Both the position numbers and the translations under genes were made by a program. The notes under the pieces are model-generated. The model was not told where the DNA came from. It made no database searches and saw nothing but the letters and a program-made list of their open reading frames with translations. From a virus, in the IMG/VR virus record IMGVR_UViG_3300025161_000006, positions 18,060-82,059 of that record: 64,000 bases of DNA. The stretch is one strand, 5' to 3'. Within the stretch, counting starts at the first letter, position 1. Every line of letters begins with the position of its first letter. Of the stretch, positions 7,987 through 17,764 are shown in pieces.

Positions 7987-8517
7987 ATGCCTAAGTTTAA
8001 CTATGCTCCCGAGATAAAGATTAAAGACCTGTATAAGTATTACAAGGAGGTAACTAACAATCCTGTATCAGCGTCCTTGTATGGTAAAATACTATTTGAT
8101 TTCTTTGCAAAGAAGATGGATTATATACTTCATGAAGGGGGCATATTTCACATACCAGCAGGTATGGGTATGATATGCGTAACTAAGAATAAGTTTAATA
8201 TTAAACTTGATGACCAGGGCAATGTGATGAAGGAGAGGCTACTGGTAGATTGGAAGAAAACCTGGGAATTATGGGGTAAGCAATATCCTGGCAAAAGTTT
8301 GGAAGAGATTAAGAAGATAAAACACAAAAAAGTTGTATATTTGCTTAATGAACATACTGACAGTTATGTATGTGCTATAAGATGGGTAAAGGGTCATGCT
8401 TTTCTTAGAAATAAACTAGCATACTCATTCTTACCTATGAGAAGGCACAAAAGGAATTTAGCTAAAATAATAAAGTCTAAACCATCTGTAATGCTTAAAT
8501 ATTATGAAATCAGGTAA
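7987..8517 (+). CDS. HU/IHF-like virion-region protein (176 aa)
   Basis: Residues 10-65 follow the HU/IHF pattern. A helix (IKDLYKYYKEV) is followed by a second helix (YGKILFDFFAKKMDYIL), then a HEGGIFHIPAGMG stretch like the HU turn into a beta sheet. The C-terminal half is very basic (MRRHKRN, KIIKSK). crAss-like phages are known to carry IHF-like genes beside their tail-barrel genes, and this is that position. It could bind DNA, or the fold could serve as a ring protein in the tail barrel. Confidence 0.5.
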   Translation: MPKFNYAPEIKIKDLYKYYKEVTNNPVSASLYGKILFDFFAKKMDYILHEGGIFHIPAGMGMICVTKNKFNIKLDDQGNVMKERLLVDWKKTWELWGKQYPGKSLEEIKKIKHKKVVYLLNEHTDSYVCAIRWVKGHAFLRNKLAYSFLPMRRHKRNLAKIIKSKPSVMLKYYEIR

Positions 8518-8803
8518 AGTAAAACAAGTGTCAAGTGAAGATACTAGAGTGTCATACTCAGTAAGAAAAGGAGATAAGTCTGCTGATATAACCATTGAAA
8601 ATATAGAGAATGGTTATCTTGTTACTGTCTCAGAGTGGGATGATAAGAAGATGCGTAGCAATACCAAGAAGTTTTTCTCAAAGGAAGACCCGTCAAGTAA
8701 GATTGATGGGCTTAAATCTATTGAAGAGATAAATATAGATAGTATGAAATCTGTATTTAATAGTCCTATTGTTAATGCTCTGGAGAAGAGTACTAAAAAA
8801 TAA
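8504..8803 (+). CDS. Small hydrophilic protein (99 aa)
   Basis: This charged protein has a predicted beta-hairpin core (residues 15-55) and a helical C-terminal end. It overlaps the IHF-like gene by 14 bases and precedes the adaptor gene by five bases, so it is likely translated with the virion genes. The family was not recognised. Confidence 0.45.
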   Translation: MKSGKVKQVSSEDTRVSYSVRKGDKSADITIENIENGYLVTVSEWDDKKMRSNTKKFFSKEDPSSKIDGLKSIEEINIDSMKSVFNSPIVNALEKSTKK

Positions 8804-8808
8804 AGAGT

Positions 8809-9600
8809 ATGTTAAATGGTAAGTATGTAGAAGTAAGTAGAATACTTGAGAATGTATCAAGAGACTTTGGGTTTCAACCACAAATACAGGATGTAGTTGA
8901 GTGGGTATGGACTATTGTCGGGTTGATTGGACTACCTGACAGTTTATATGATGATGCTGCTATTGTTGAGATAGAAAACTACAGGGGAGTATTGCCTGCT
9001 AACTTTTATGAACTTGCAGGAGAGGGAGCAGTCAGGGATTACTATTCTAAAGAGCCTCTTGTATATATGACCAATACAGCTAACTTACTTGATGCTAATG
9101 AGTCTGCTGGAACTGTTGTATATTCAGAACGTCTTGGTATACACAAAGATGAGAATGGTGTTGAGGATGATGTAGTACTTGTTAACCTTGTAAATGCATC
9201 ATCCAACGAAACTAACTCTTACAAGATAACTGGAGATTATATATACACAGGATTTAAAGAAGGCAAGATAGAGATGCAATATAAGGCATTTCCTGCCGAT
9301 GCAAATGGGCTGCCTCTTGTACCTGAAGACCCCCAGTATATACGTGCTGTTACAGACTATATAGGTGAGAGGATGGCATTCAGGGCTATGCTAAGAGATG
9401 AAATTTCAGAGAGGAAATATATGCTAATTAAACAGCAATATGCTTTCTCTATAGGTGCTGCAAGGACTAAGGGACTTATGCCTTCTATTGATAAGATGGA
9501 AGCTCTGAAGAACAGGTCTTACAGACTAATTAATACTAATACAGAACATAGAGGTTCATTTAAGTATATGGGTGACCCGCAGTTATTAAGACGTATCTAA
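8809..9600 (+). CDS. Head-to-tail adaptor (P22 gp4 / T7 gp11-like ring protein)
   Basis: The layout is that of podovirus adaptor proteins: an N-terminal helical bundle (residues 1-55), a beta-sandwich centre that begins with the LPANFYEL-type motif (about 62-69) and contains the MQYKAFP strand, and a long C-terminal helical region (about 170-235) with YIGERMAFRAMLRDEI. It would sit below the portal and connect it to the tail tube. The muzzle/tube gene begins two bases after its stop, the same pairing as P22 gp4-gp10 and T7 gp11-gp12. Confidence 0.7.
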   Translation: MLNGKYVEVSRILENVSRDFGFQPQIQDVVEWVWTIVGLIGLPDSLYDDAAIVEIENYRGVLPANFYELAGEGAVRDYYSKEPLVYMTNTANLLDANESAGTVVYSERLGIHKDENGVEDDVVLVNLVNASSNETNSYKITGDYIYTGFKEGKIEMQYKAFPADANGLPLVPEDPQYIRAVTDYIGERMAFRAMLRDEISERKYMLIKQQYAFSIGAARTKGLMPSIDKMEALKNRSYRLINTNTEHRGSFKYMGDPQLLRRI

Positions 9601-9601
9601 T

Positions 9602-12600
9602 ATGAGTACTCCTGTTGTTAATACTTTCAGTGGCGGAATGACTAAAGACTTGTCATTTAACAAGTTTCCAAATGATAAGTATTTTGATGCTTTAAATCTT
9701 CGTGTGTTAACTGATAAAGAAGGAGGTACAATATCACTTGTTTCTGCTAAAGGTAATCAGATTGTCACATCCTTCTATGGTCAGCTATTTGGCTATTGTT
9801 CTATACGTGATAACCTGTACTTATTTTATGAAAGTGATGATATTGGATATATAGTCAAAGTAGATATGTCCAATTATCATTTCACTACTATATATTCTAG
9901 TTCTGACCTATTGGGAGGTAGTGGATATGTTAGTGCTGTTGGAGTGTATGAATCTGAGAATATACAGAAGATATATTGGTCTGATGGGAGTAATCCGTTG
10001 AGGATGATTAATGTAGTAGCGGATAACTCAGGAAAAGTGCCTGATGATTTTAATATCTTACCTGCTGCTCCTATGAAACCCCCTTATATAACAGGCATAA
10101 CTACAGGTAATCTTAAGACCTGTATGATACAGTATGCATATAGATTGTATGTAGAACATGGCCAGCAAACTGCATTTTCTCCCGTAGGAAATATTGTACA
10201 TATCACAGCAAGTCCTGATACTAATACAGAGAGCTACTATACAGGCTCAGATGTAGATACATACACAGCCAAAGGCACAGTAGTCAAAGTGTATCTATAT
10301 AGTATGCAATTCAACAGGATTGAACTTGTAGCTATCCAATATGAAAGGCAAGAAGAGACCCCTACTATTCGTATAGTTGAAGATAGAGCTATATCACCTA
10401 ATAGTTATTTGACACTTACATTTAGAGATATAGGGCAGAGCTTCGGTACATATAGTACTGAAGAATTTATGATATTAGCAGACTCTTCATTTACTTGTGG
10501 TACTTTGAAAGTAAAAGATAACATTCTTTTTGCTGCTAACATAACTAATGAATCTGAACCATCGTTTAATTTTGATGCAAGAGCGTATAGTTTTGACCAT
10601 CTTCAATATCTGTACTTATGGAGTTCTGATGGAAATGAATTAATTACAGGACATGTAGGTGGTTCTTATTATCACTATAAAAACTCTACAGGCACTCCAT
10701 TTGATAGAAGCCATACAAATTATACCCTATATGCTACCTACACATCTCTATCACAAATACCTGCAAACTTTGATTGTGTAAACACATTTAACAATATTAC
10801 CAGAGATAGTATAGATGCTACATGGTCTCAGTTTCAAATGGATGGCACTACCTTTGGAGCTGAAGGGCCTAACATTAAAATTAGTATAGATGTTAACTCC
10901 AAACCCATAGGTAATTACGATAGCACATCTAAGGTGATATCTCCTGTAGATTCAGATACATCATTTAGGCAAAGCTATGCTAATCCACTCTGGCAGTCTT
11001 ACAGGTCATTTCAACCAGGAGAGATATACAGGCTTGGACTGGTAATATACAGCAATAATAGACCATCTCCTGTCAAGTGGATTTGTGATATAAGAATACC
11101 CGAAGAATCACAAATAGGTCCACTATTTACAGTAAGTAATGGTATTATCTATGCTAAGGTAGTATCTATGGGTGTATTTCTCAGAAACTTACCACTAGGA
11201 GGTTCTGCAGCACAGGTTGTTATGGTAAAGAGAGATATACAGAATTCTACTATACTTGCTATGGGTGCTATGTATCCTACACTGATAAGAAATGATATAC
11301 CAGGTGCAGCTAATAAAGTGCAGTATGCACCTATGATTACAATGCCTACCAATGTAAGTACATCTATTGTTAAGTTTGTTGCTCCAGAGATAGTGTATGG
11401 AACATTCACTCCAGCTAATGGAGACTTCTTCAGATTTAAATCATATTTTAGTGGACATCAGTACTATACAATCACTTATGATTCTACACTACGTGGTTAC
11501 TTAATACGAAATGGTGCTACAAGTATACTTAATCAATCTTATCGTATTGATATAACTCCTACTGCACTTACCTTTATGACTCAACCTGAGTCTGGTGATT
11601 ATACATCATATAATGTAGGTAGTGGTATTACTAATCTTGGTGTAATGGATACAGGTTCTGCGAGAACTCTTGCAGGCAGTGGTATAGCTGCTGCTTTATC
11701 ATCAGCTGATGATAGTGCTCTTAGAACATTATGTAATGCTATTAATGACTATACAAATGTTTTATTTTGCTCTTACAGAAGGCCACTGACTAATCAATAT
11801 GGTGGTAACTCTTATACAGCACGTCAGTTTAATATATATACTCCTGTACCTTTCACAGGCATTGCTATAAACCTTGCTTTCTGGGGTATATCAGACCCAG
11901 CTCCGCAGTATAACACTACAAGTGCTTATACACAGTCTGGATTTATAACTATATATGGAGATACTTTTGCTGGTATGTTTGACTATCTGAATGGTTCATA
12001 TGATACTAGTCTATCTGTAAGCAATAGAATCATGTATGTTCATCTATTTCCTACATATAGCAGAATAAATCTGGCTCTTACCTCAGGAGATATATTTACA
12101 AGGTCAACAGACCCACTTGCTTATGCAGTGAAAGAAAAAGCAGGAGCTCAGGATGCTGGTGGTGATTTAATCTACACACAGAATAGAGATTACTATGTAT
12201 ATAATACAGTATTCTCTCAGATGCCTTCTTACCCTTATTTCTTCCCACAGCGAGATATTAGTAAGAGCTATAGATATGATTCAAGGATTAAGTTCTCACT
12301 TAAGAAGGTTGCAGGAGAACTAAAGGATTCATGGTGTAACTTTAGACCAGGTAATTACAAGGACCTTGATTCTATGTATGGTGCTATTAATGCTATGCTA
12401 ATATTCAAGGGAAGATTAATAATCTTTCAGACTAGTGCTGTAGCTACAGGTGCTGTTGATGATAGGCAAATGGTATCTCAAGATTCAACATTTGGGTCTG
12501 TAACAATAGGTGTTGCACAGCCATTACAATGGATAAACTATATAACTACAGAGTATGGATGCAAGCATCCTTATCAGGCAATAGCTACAGATAATGCTAT

Positions 12601-13360
12601 ATACTGGATAGATAAAAGAACAAAAGAGTTATTAACACTTGCTGGAGATACAGGAGTATTATCACTGTCTAAATCTCTGGGTATGCAGAGCTGGTTTGAA
12701 AGTATAAATCCAGATTATACTATGTTAGCATATGACAAGAAGCTTAAGGAAGTGTATATATTCGATAATAATGTAATTACTCCAACTACTGCAAAATCTT
12801 TAGTATTCTCTGAGTATATAAAGGCTTTCTCAGGATTCTTAACTATGTACACAAGTACCTTGTTTATACAACATCAGGAAAGATTGCTCTCTACAATTCA
12901 GTATAATATGTGTAATGGGCGTTCTGGTGCTCCTGATGAGCAGATTGGGTTGATATCCTGGAATACAGGCAGCTATCATAGTTTCTATGATTATATCAGA
13001 CCTGCAACACTTGACATAATACTATGTCCTGCTAATACTAACTCATTTAGGATGGATGTCACAGAGTTCTCTACTGAAGTACTTAATGACAGCTCTGTTC
13101 CCTATCATAATATGACATGGACTACTATGAATGTGACTAACTCCTATCAGAATACAGGTACAATAACATTTGTGCCTGAGAACAACATTATCAAGAGATT
13201 TAAACTATGGAGATTTAATATGTTCAGAGATGCAACTACAGACTCTCCAAGCATTAAAGATAGCTATGGCAGGATGCATCTTGAATTTACCCCTCCAGAT
13301 GTTGGATGGTCTATTAAGTGTAATGATATACAATCATTAGTAACATTAAGAAGACAATAA
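9602..13360 (+). CDS. Tail muzzle / tail tube protein (P22 gp10 / T7 gp12-like, 1252 aa)
   Basis: A long, almost wholly beta-structured protein. Its start (VNTFSGGMTKDLSFNKFPNDKYFDALNLRV) is the pattern seen at the head of podovirus tubular-B/gp10-type proteins. Repeated segments with YYWSDG- and IYWIDK-like turns suggest a beta-propeller, as in gp10/gp12. The length is like that of the crAss-like muzzle proteins and far larger than P22 gp10 (472 residues). It directly follows the adaptor gene. The C-terminal region (about 1050-1252) is Asn/Thr-rich and may form the distal rim. Confidence 0.75.
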   Translation: MSTPVVNTFSGGMTKDLSFNKFPNDKYFDALNLRVLTDKEGGTISLVSAKGNQIVTSFYGQLFGYCSIRDNLYLFYESDDIGYIVKVDMSNYHFTTIYSSSDLLGGSGYVSAVGVYESENIQKIYWSDGSNPLRMINVVADNSGKVPDDFNILPAAPMKPPYITGITTGNLKTCMIQYAYRLYVEHGQQTAFSPVGNIVHITASPDTNTESYYTGSDVDTYTAKGTVVKVYLYSMQFNRIELVAIQYERQEETPTIRIVEDRAISPNSYLTLTFRDIGQSFGTYSTEEFMILADSSFTCGTLKVKDNILFAANITNESEPSFNFDARAYSFDHLQYLYLWSSDGNELITGHVGGSYYHYKNSTGTPFDRSHTNYTLYATYTSLSQIPANFDCVNTFNNITRDSIDATWSQFQMDGTTFGAEGPNIKISIDVNSKPIGNYDSTSKVISPVDSDTSFRQSYANPLWQSYRSFQPGEIYRLGLVIYSNNRPSPVKWICDIRIPEESQIGPLFTVSNGIIYAKVVSMGVFLRNLPLGGSAAQVVMVKRDIQNSTILAMGAMYPTLIRNDIPGAANKVQYAPMITMPTNVSTSIVKFVAPEIVYGTFTPANGDFFRFKSYFSGHQYYTITYDSTLRGYLIRNGATSILNQSYRIDITPTALTFMTQPESGDYTSYNVGSGITNLGVMDTGSARTLAGSGIAAALSSADDSALRTLCNAINDYTNVLFCSYRRPLTNQYGGNSYTARQFNIYTPVPFTGIAINLAFWGISDPAPQYNTTSAYTQSGFITIYGDTFAGMFDYLNGSYDTSLSVSNRIMYVHLFPTYSRINLALTSGDIFTRSTDPLAYAVKEKAGAQDAGGDLIYTQNRDYYVYNTVFSQMPSYPYFFPQRDISKSYRYDSRIKFSLKKVAGELKDSWCNFRPGNYKDLDSMYGAINAMLIFKGRLIIFQTSAVATGAVDDRQMVSQDSTFGSVTIGVAQPLQWINYITTEYGCKHPYQAIATDNAIYWIDKRTKELLTLAGDTGVLSLSKSLGMQSWFESINPDYTMLAYDKKLKEVYIFDNNVITPTTAKSLVFSEYIKAFSGFLTMYTSTLFIQHQERLLSTIQYNMCNGRSGAPDEQIGLISWNTGSYHSFYDYIRPATLDIILCPANTNSFRMDVTEFSTEVLNDSSVPYHNMTWTTMNVTNSYQNTGTITFVPENNIIKRFKLWRFNMFRDATTDSPSIKDSYGRMHLEFTPPDVGWSIKCNDIQSLVTLRRQ

Positions 13361-13397
13361 GGAAAAATTTTATTAATTTTGACAAAACTTTCATATT

Positions 13398-15809
13398 ATG
13401 GCTACTCCAAAACTTATTCAATATAAAGGTCAGACACATGATGGTCCTGATGGAGGAATACCTGTTGATTCATATGGTAATCCCGCCGCTGTAACAAATA
13501 ATTCCGTGGCTGCACAGGTTGAACAACCTGAAGTAGGGTATAAGAAACCTGATGGCTCTACCTATGTATTCTCTGATAAGCTCAAAATGCCCGGTACTAG
13601 TAAGAGCTTTGCAGATATTGCTAATAACATAAAGAGTAAATATAAGCTCAGACTTGGTAAGAACCAGGAAAGATTTAATGCTATTGACTCTGCAGCTATG
13701 CAGAAACAACTTGATGAGCTTGCCCTGATACAAGAAACAGTTAAAGGTAATACTACCCTTGTTAATGATTATCAAGGTAATACAGCTAATCAGGCCATGC
13801 AGCAGCCTTCTCAAGAAGATATAGCAGCTACTCAAATGCAGGGTGCTATGCCTGAACAATATGACCTGGGTGGGTGGTTTAAGGACCATAAAGCAGGCAT
13901 ACTTGGTGGATTAGCCACTCTTGGTGGTGTAGCTGCAATGTTTGTACCTGGAGGGCAGCTTATTGCTCCTACCCTTATTAGTGGTGGACTTGGTGGTATA
14001 ACTGCAGATGTACAGGGTTCTACAAATAGAGCAATTACTGAAGAACAAGCTAAGAATCAAGAAATTCAAAATAGAATGTCTATGATTGACAAGAGAATAC
14101 AAACACAGGCAGCTCCTGTGTATAATCCTATTATGGCTCTTGGTGGAGACCTGGCTGAGTTTGATACAGAAGAAGATGCTATCAAGCATGGATATATACC
14201 CTGGGGTAAAACTGGTATTTATATTAAGCCTTCACGTAGAGGTACATTCACTGCTGCAGCAAAAAGAGCTGGCATGGGTGTGCAGGCTTTTGCAAGGCAT
14301 GTACTTGCTAATAAGGATAGATATTCTTCAGCTATGGTGAAGAAGGCTAACTTTGCACGTAATGCAGCTAAGTGGAAACATGAGTTAGGAGGTCCAATAC
14401 AGGCTAGTGGTATTATGCAACATCTTGCTGACGGTGGTAAGATAGCTACAGTAGGTGGAAAGGAGGAGCCTGGTAAACTTCCTAAATATACAGACTTAGT
14501 TAAGCTATATGGTCCTAACCTTGAGAGAATGCCTGAGAATGAAAAAGAAGAATATGTCAGGATGTTAGGTAGTATAGTTGGTACTCAAGATAGTGACACA
14601 CACATGTCTCTTCCAATACGTGAAGGTACTACTAATGTGCTGTTTACTGAACAACGAGCTACCCAACCATATACACAAGCTCCTACTGCTGGGTTAGACC
14701 TGATAGGTATTGACCCAAATACAGGCAAAGCTATTACAACTGCAAGGCAAGCTCCTGTTGCAACACAAGAATATGCTAATGCTCTGTACGAAATGGTAAC
14801 AGCAGGTATACTTCCTATAGAGTATATTGCTTCTCCAGAGAAGCGCTATGCTGTTGATAAATATCTTGCTCGTAATAATATGAATGTTGATGAAGCTGGT
14901 AATGTTACTTATGGTCCTGATGATAAGGGTACTTACACAAATACATTAAGATATGTAATGTCATTTCCACAGAACCTTGCTACTTTAAGAAAATATGTAG
15001 AAGCTACAGGTGAAGGATATGACTTGCTGAGAGACCTGGAAAGTAGAACACGTGCTGCTGATGAGGCCAATAAGGCAAGGAATTATATTGAAACTGACAG
15101 GATATTGAATAATTATCCTATACCATTTTATAGTAAAGGAGGTAAAATACCCAAGCTTGAGCCTGAAGATGCATCTACAAGTTCTACAATTCCTACTGAT
15201 ATAGCTCATGCATGGACTAATCCCTGGCCTACTATAGCAGCTTCAGCATTAAACTTTGGATTAGCACTTGCCTCTCCCTCTGTGAGAGGGGCTGGTAGGA
15301 TACCTTATAGAAGGTATGCTCCTGCTGAAGTAAACCTTGGCAATCTCAAGAGAGATATTATTAGCTCAGGTAATGATGCAGCAAGAGCAGCACAGCTCTC
15401 TTATGCAGGACTTGACCCGGCTCTTCAGACAGCTGCAACTATAGCAGCTAATGAAGCTGCACGTAGAGCTACTATTAGTGGATTAACACAAGCAGCTACT
15501 CAGGAAGGAATATTTAATGCCCAGGCAAGAAATGCTGCAGCTCAGTTCAATACACAGCTTGCTGCACAGACAGACTTGTATAATGAGATGTTGAAAAAGC
15601 AAGCACTTGAGCAGAAGTATGGCTTATATAGTAAAGCTGCTCAACCATGGATGCAGAGAGCTCAAGATTTGGCTCTTATGGAGAATGATATTATTGCCGC
15701 TAACATGAGGGCACCAGACTATTATATGGCTGAGCAAGATGCTGGCAATGGACCTTTGTATAGAATGTTCCATAGACCTGTGTACTATAGAAAGTATAAA
15801 GGCAATTAA
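13398..15809 (+). CDS. Virion cargo/ejection-type protein with giant-virus-like motif (803 aa)
   Basis: The protein is Gln/Ala-rich. It has a hydrophobic, Gly-rich segment (about residues 170-200, with AGILGGLATLGG) that could insert in a membrane, and a C-terminal Ala-rich coiled region (about 650-760). Residues about 278-327 hold a compact basic motif (RGTFTAAAKRAG, then VLANKDRYS and KKANFARNAAKW) that I recall from many phage and giant-virus proteins. It lies directly after the muzzle and before the RNA polymerase, the position of the capsid cargo proteins in crAss-like phages, which are ejected with the DNA. Confidence 0.65.
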   Translation: MATPKLIQYKGQTHDGPDGGIPVDSYGNPAAVTNNSVAAQVEQPEVGYKKPDGSTYVFSDKLKMPGTSKSFADIANNIKSKYKLRLGKNQERFNAIDSAAMQKQLDELALIQETVKGNTTLVNDYQGNTANQAMQQPSQEDIAATQMQGAMPEQYDLGGWFKDHKAGILGGLATLGGVAAMFVPGGQLIAPTLISGGLGGITADVQGSTNRAITEEQAKNQEIQNRMSMIDKRIQTQAAPVYNPIMALGGDLAEFDTEEDAIKHGYIPWGKTGIYIKPSRRGTFTAAAKRAGMGVQAFARHVLANKDRYSSAMVKKANFARNAAKWKHELGGPIQASGIMQHLADGGKIATVGGKEEPGKLPKYTDLVKLYGPNLERMPENEKEEYVRMLGSIVGTQDSDTHMSLPIREGTTNVLFTEQRATQPYTQAPTAGLDLIGIDPNTGKAITTARQAPVATQEYANALYEMVTAGILPIEYIASPEKRYAVDKYLARNNMNVDEAGNVTYGPDDKGTYTNTLRYVMSFPQNLATLRKYVEATGEGYDLLRDLESRTRAADEANKARNYIETDRILNNYPIPFYSKGGKIPKLEPEDASTSSTIPTDIAHAWTNPWPTIAASALNFGLALASPSVRGAGRIPYRRYAPAEVNLGNLKRDIISSGNDAARAAQLSYAGLDPALQTAATIAANEAARRATISGLTQAATQEGIFNAQARNAAAQFNTQLAAQTDLYNEMLKKQALEQKYGLYSKAAQPWMQRAQDLALMENDIIAANMRAPDYYMAEQDAGNGPLYRMFHRPVYYRKYKGN

Positions 15810-15822
15810 TATACTATAACAT

Positions 15823-17757
15823 ATGAGAGGATATAATCCATACTTACTTAACCGGGGGTATTCAAATCAAGCTTCTGCAGATGTAGGTGTAGAAGTGCCT
15901 GCGCTCTATAACCCTGCTTTTGGTGATAAGATTACTGAGGCTATAGCTTACAATCAGGAGCGTGCTGATAAAATAAATCAGGCTATTGCTGAGATGAAAG
16001 CTAAACAAGCTCAGGAAGTAGCAGTGTCACAATTAGATGAAGCAGTAAGGCAAAAAGCTATTGATGATATTAATCAGCAATACAATGCCCTCATGGAGAA
16101 GCATGCTAATGACCCTTCAGCTGCTTATACTGACCTTGTTAAGTTAGTGGGTAATGCATGGAACAGTCCTTTCTGGATGGCTAACAGATATAAAGCTAAG
16201 CAACTTGAGACAGAGCAATCTCTGGCACAGCAAGGATATTTGGTCTTTAAGTCTATTAAAGATATACCTATTGCTGACCCAACCACAGGCAGGATAAAAT
16301 CATTTGAAGAGTTAACTCCTCATATTGAAAAAGCTAATGACTGGGCTGCCAGGCAAACTCAGATTGTGGATGATGTGCTAAAGACTGAAAGTTTTGATGG
16401 TCCTCTACCAACTCCTGAGGAGATACAAAAACAAATTAAGGCTGGAGTACCGTGGGTAAGTATACTCAAGACATCTGGTATATTCACTTCACAGGTAGCT
16501 AAGAAGTTGGAAGGTATGATAAAAGAATATAAGGCAACAGCTCCTGAACACTATGACCAGCAAAAGCGTTGGTACATGAAAGAGTATAAGGAGTTACATC
16601 CTGATGCTTCAGATAATGAAGCTGCAGATGCTGCAGATGATAGGATATCTAAAGAAGTTGCTGTTAAAGCAATGAATAGGGTATGGACAGCTACAGATAG
16701 GCAGGTACTTACTATACCAAGTGGATTTGGTTCTACTAATAATGAGCCATATAAGCCACCTCTTGTACCAGGGCCAACAGTAGTTCTGAACTACCCACTC
16801 TCTTCATTATCCAAGGCGACTGCTTTGAAAGATGCAGTTAAAGTAGCAAAAGGTGATGATATAGAAACTAAAGAAGCTGCACGTCATGTCATTGGACTTA
16901 CTCTTGCAGACCTTAAAGACGATGCTGATGTTAAACCATTCATTGCCTATGATAGTAAAGGTAATATAGATACTGATAAAACACTGTATAACTTATATGG
17001 CTCGGCAGCATCTCAATTTGAACCTAACACTAAGAGTCAGGAAGGTGAAATAAAATTAACAGAGGCAACTACTGGCCCAGCTGCTGTGGAAGGACTACCC
17101 TCACAAGAAACAAAGAAGGCAATAAAGAAAATAGATGATGCACTTACACAAAAAGCACAGTTTTTCAAGCGTCCTATGAATTTCCAGGTATATATGTTAC
17201 ATCCTGCCATATCAGATAATGCAAATAACATTATTAACACTTATGTCAGAAACTCAATAGATACTCATAAGGTAGAAATAGTTGGTACTGCTGATAAAGA
17301 TTCAGAAAAGCTTATGAATCCCAAGAATAGAGAAAAGCTGCTCGTACTGGGTACTAAAGATAAGCCAACTGCTGAAGATTTAGGTAATGCACGTATAGTA
17401 GGATTTACTGGAGACTACTCAACAGGTATAATCTATTATGCTAAGACAGATAATAATACTTACTTGTTAAGAACCCCAGATGCAGCTATTAATGGTGTAT
17501 CAGCTAATATGCTTGGAGATGAAGCTAGTACAATATATCTTGCAAACCGTGCATATGAGCAGTTGAAAACAAATGCAAAAGACCCACAAGCTAAATATTT
17601 AAGCGTAGATGCTCTCTTTGGTGATGAACATTCAAAGAATGCTCTTAACATATTACTTGCACAGACAGGTGTTAAGCTCGATGCTAATGATAATGCAGAG
17701 ACTTTATTCGGAAAGATTAAAGGTGTTGAAGTAGTAAATGCATTTAATACAAAATAA
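15823..17757 (+). CDS. Virion cargo-type protein (644 aa)
   Basis: It opens with a helical, Gln/Ala/Lys-rich region (residues 25-75) that looks like a coiled coil, then a largely helical middle and a mixed C-terminal half. No enzyme motif is visible. It lies between the first cargo protein and the RNA polymerase polypeptide, overlapping the longest possible reading frame of the latter by 20 bases. Position suggests a protein packaged with the polymerase inside the head. Confidence 0.55.
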   Translation: MRGYNPYLLNRGYSNQASADVGVEVPALYNPAFGDKITEAIAYNQERADKINQAIAEMKAKQAQEVAVSQLDEAVRQKAIDDINQQYNALMEKHANDPSAAYTDLVKLVGNAWNSPFWMANRYKAKQLETEQSLAQQGYLVFKSIKDIPIADPTTGRIKSFEELTPHIEKANDWAARQTQIVDDVLKTESFDGPLPTPEEIQKQIKAGVPWVSILKTSGIFTSQVAKKLEGMIKEYKATAPEHYDQQKRWYMKEYKELHPDASDNEAADAADDRISKEVAVKAMNRVWTATDRQVLTIPSGFGSTNNEPYKPPLVPGPTVVLNYPLSSLSKATALKDAVKVAKGDDIETKEAARHVIGLTLADLKDDADVKPFIAYDSKGNIDTDKTLYNLYGSAASQFEPNTKSQEGEIKLTEATTGPAAVEGLPSQETKKAIKKIDDALTQKAQFFKRPMNFQVYMLHPAISDNANNIINTYVRNSIDTHKVEIVGTADKDSEKLMNPKNREKLLVLGTKDKPTAEDLGNARIVGFTGDYSTGIIYYAKTDNNTYLLRTPDAAINGVSANMLGDEASTIYLANRAYEQLKTNAKDPQAKYLSVDALFGDEHSKNALNILLAQTGVKLDANDNAETLFGKIKGVEVVNAFNTK

Positions 17758-17764
17758 TTCTACT

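Noticed and set aside
8336-8343. TATATTTG matching the host -7 box
   Set aside because: It lies within the coding part of the 176-residue gene and has no -33 partner at the right spacing.
13374-13381. TAATTTTG before the 803-residue gene
   Set aside because: It fits the -7 consensus, but no TTG or TTTG lies 19-21 bases upstream, so the promoter call is too weak to list.
13470-13889. A 139-codon - strand frame inside the 803-residue cargo gene
   Set aside because: Antisense to a clear virion gene and without recognisable features or a leader. Treated as a shadow.
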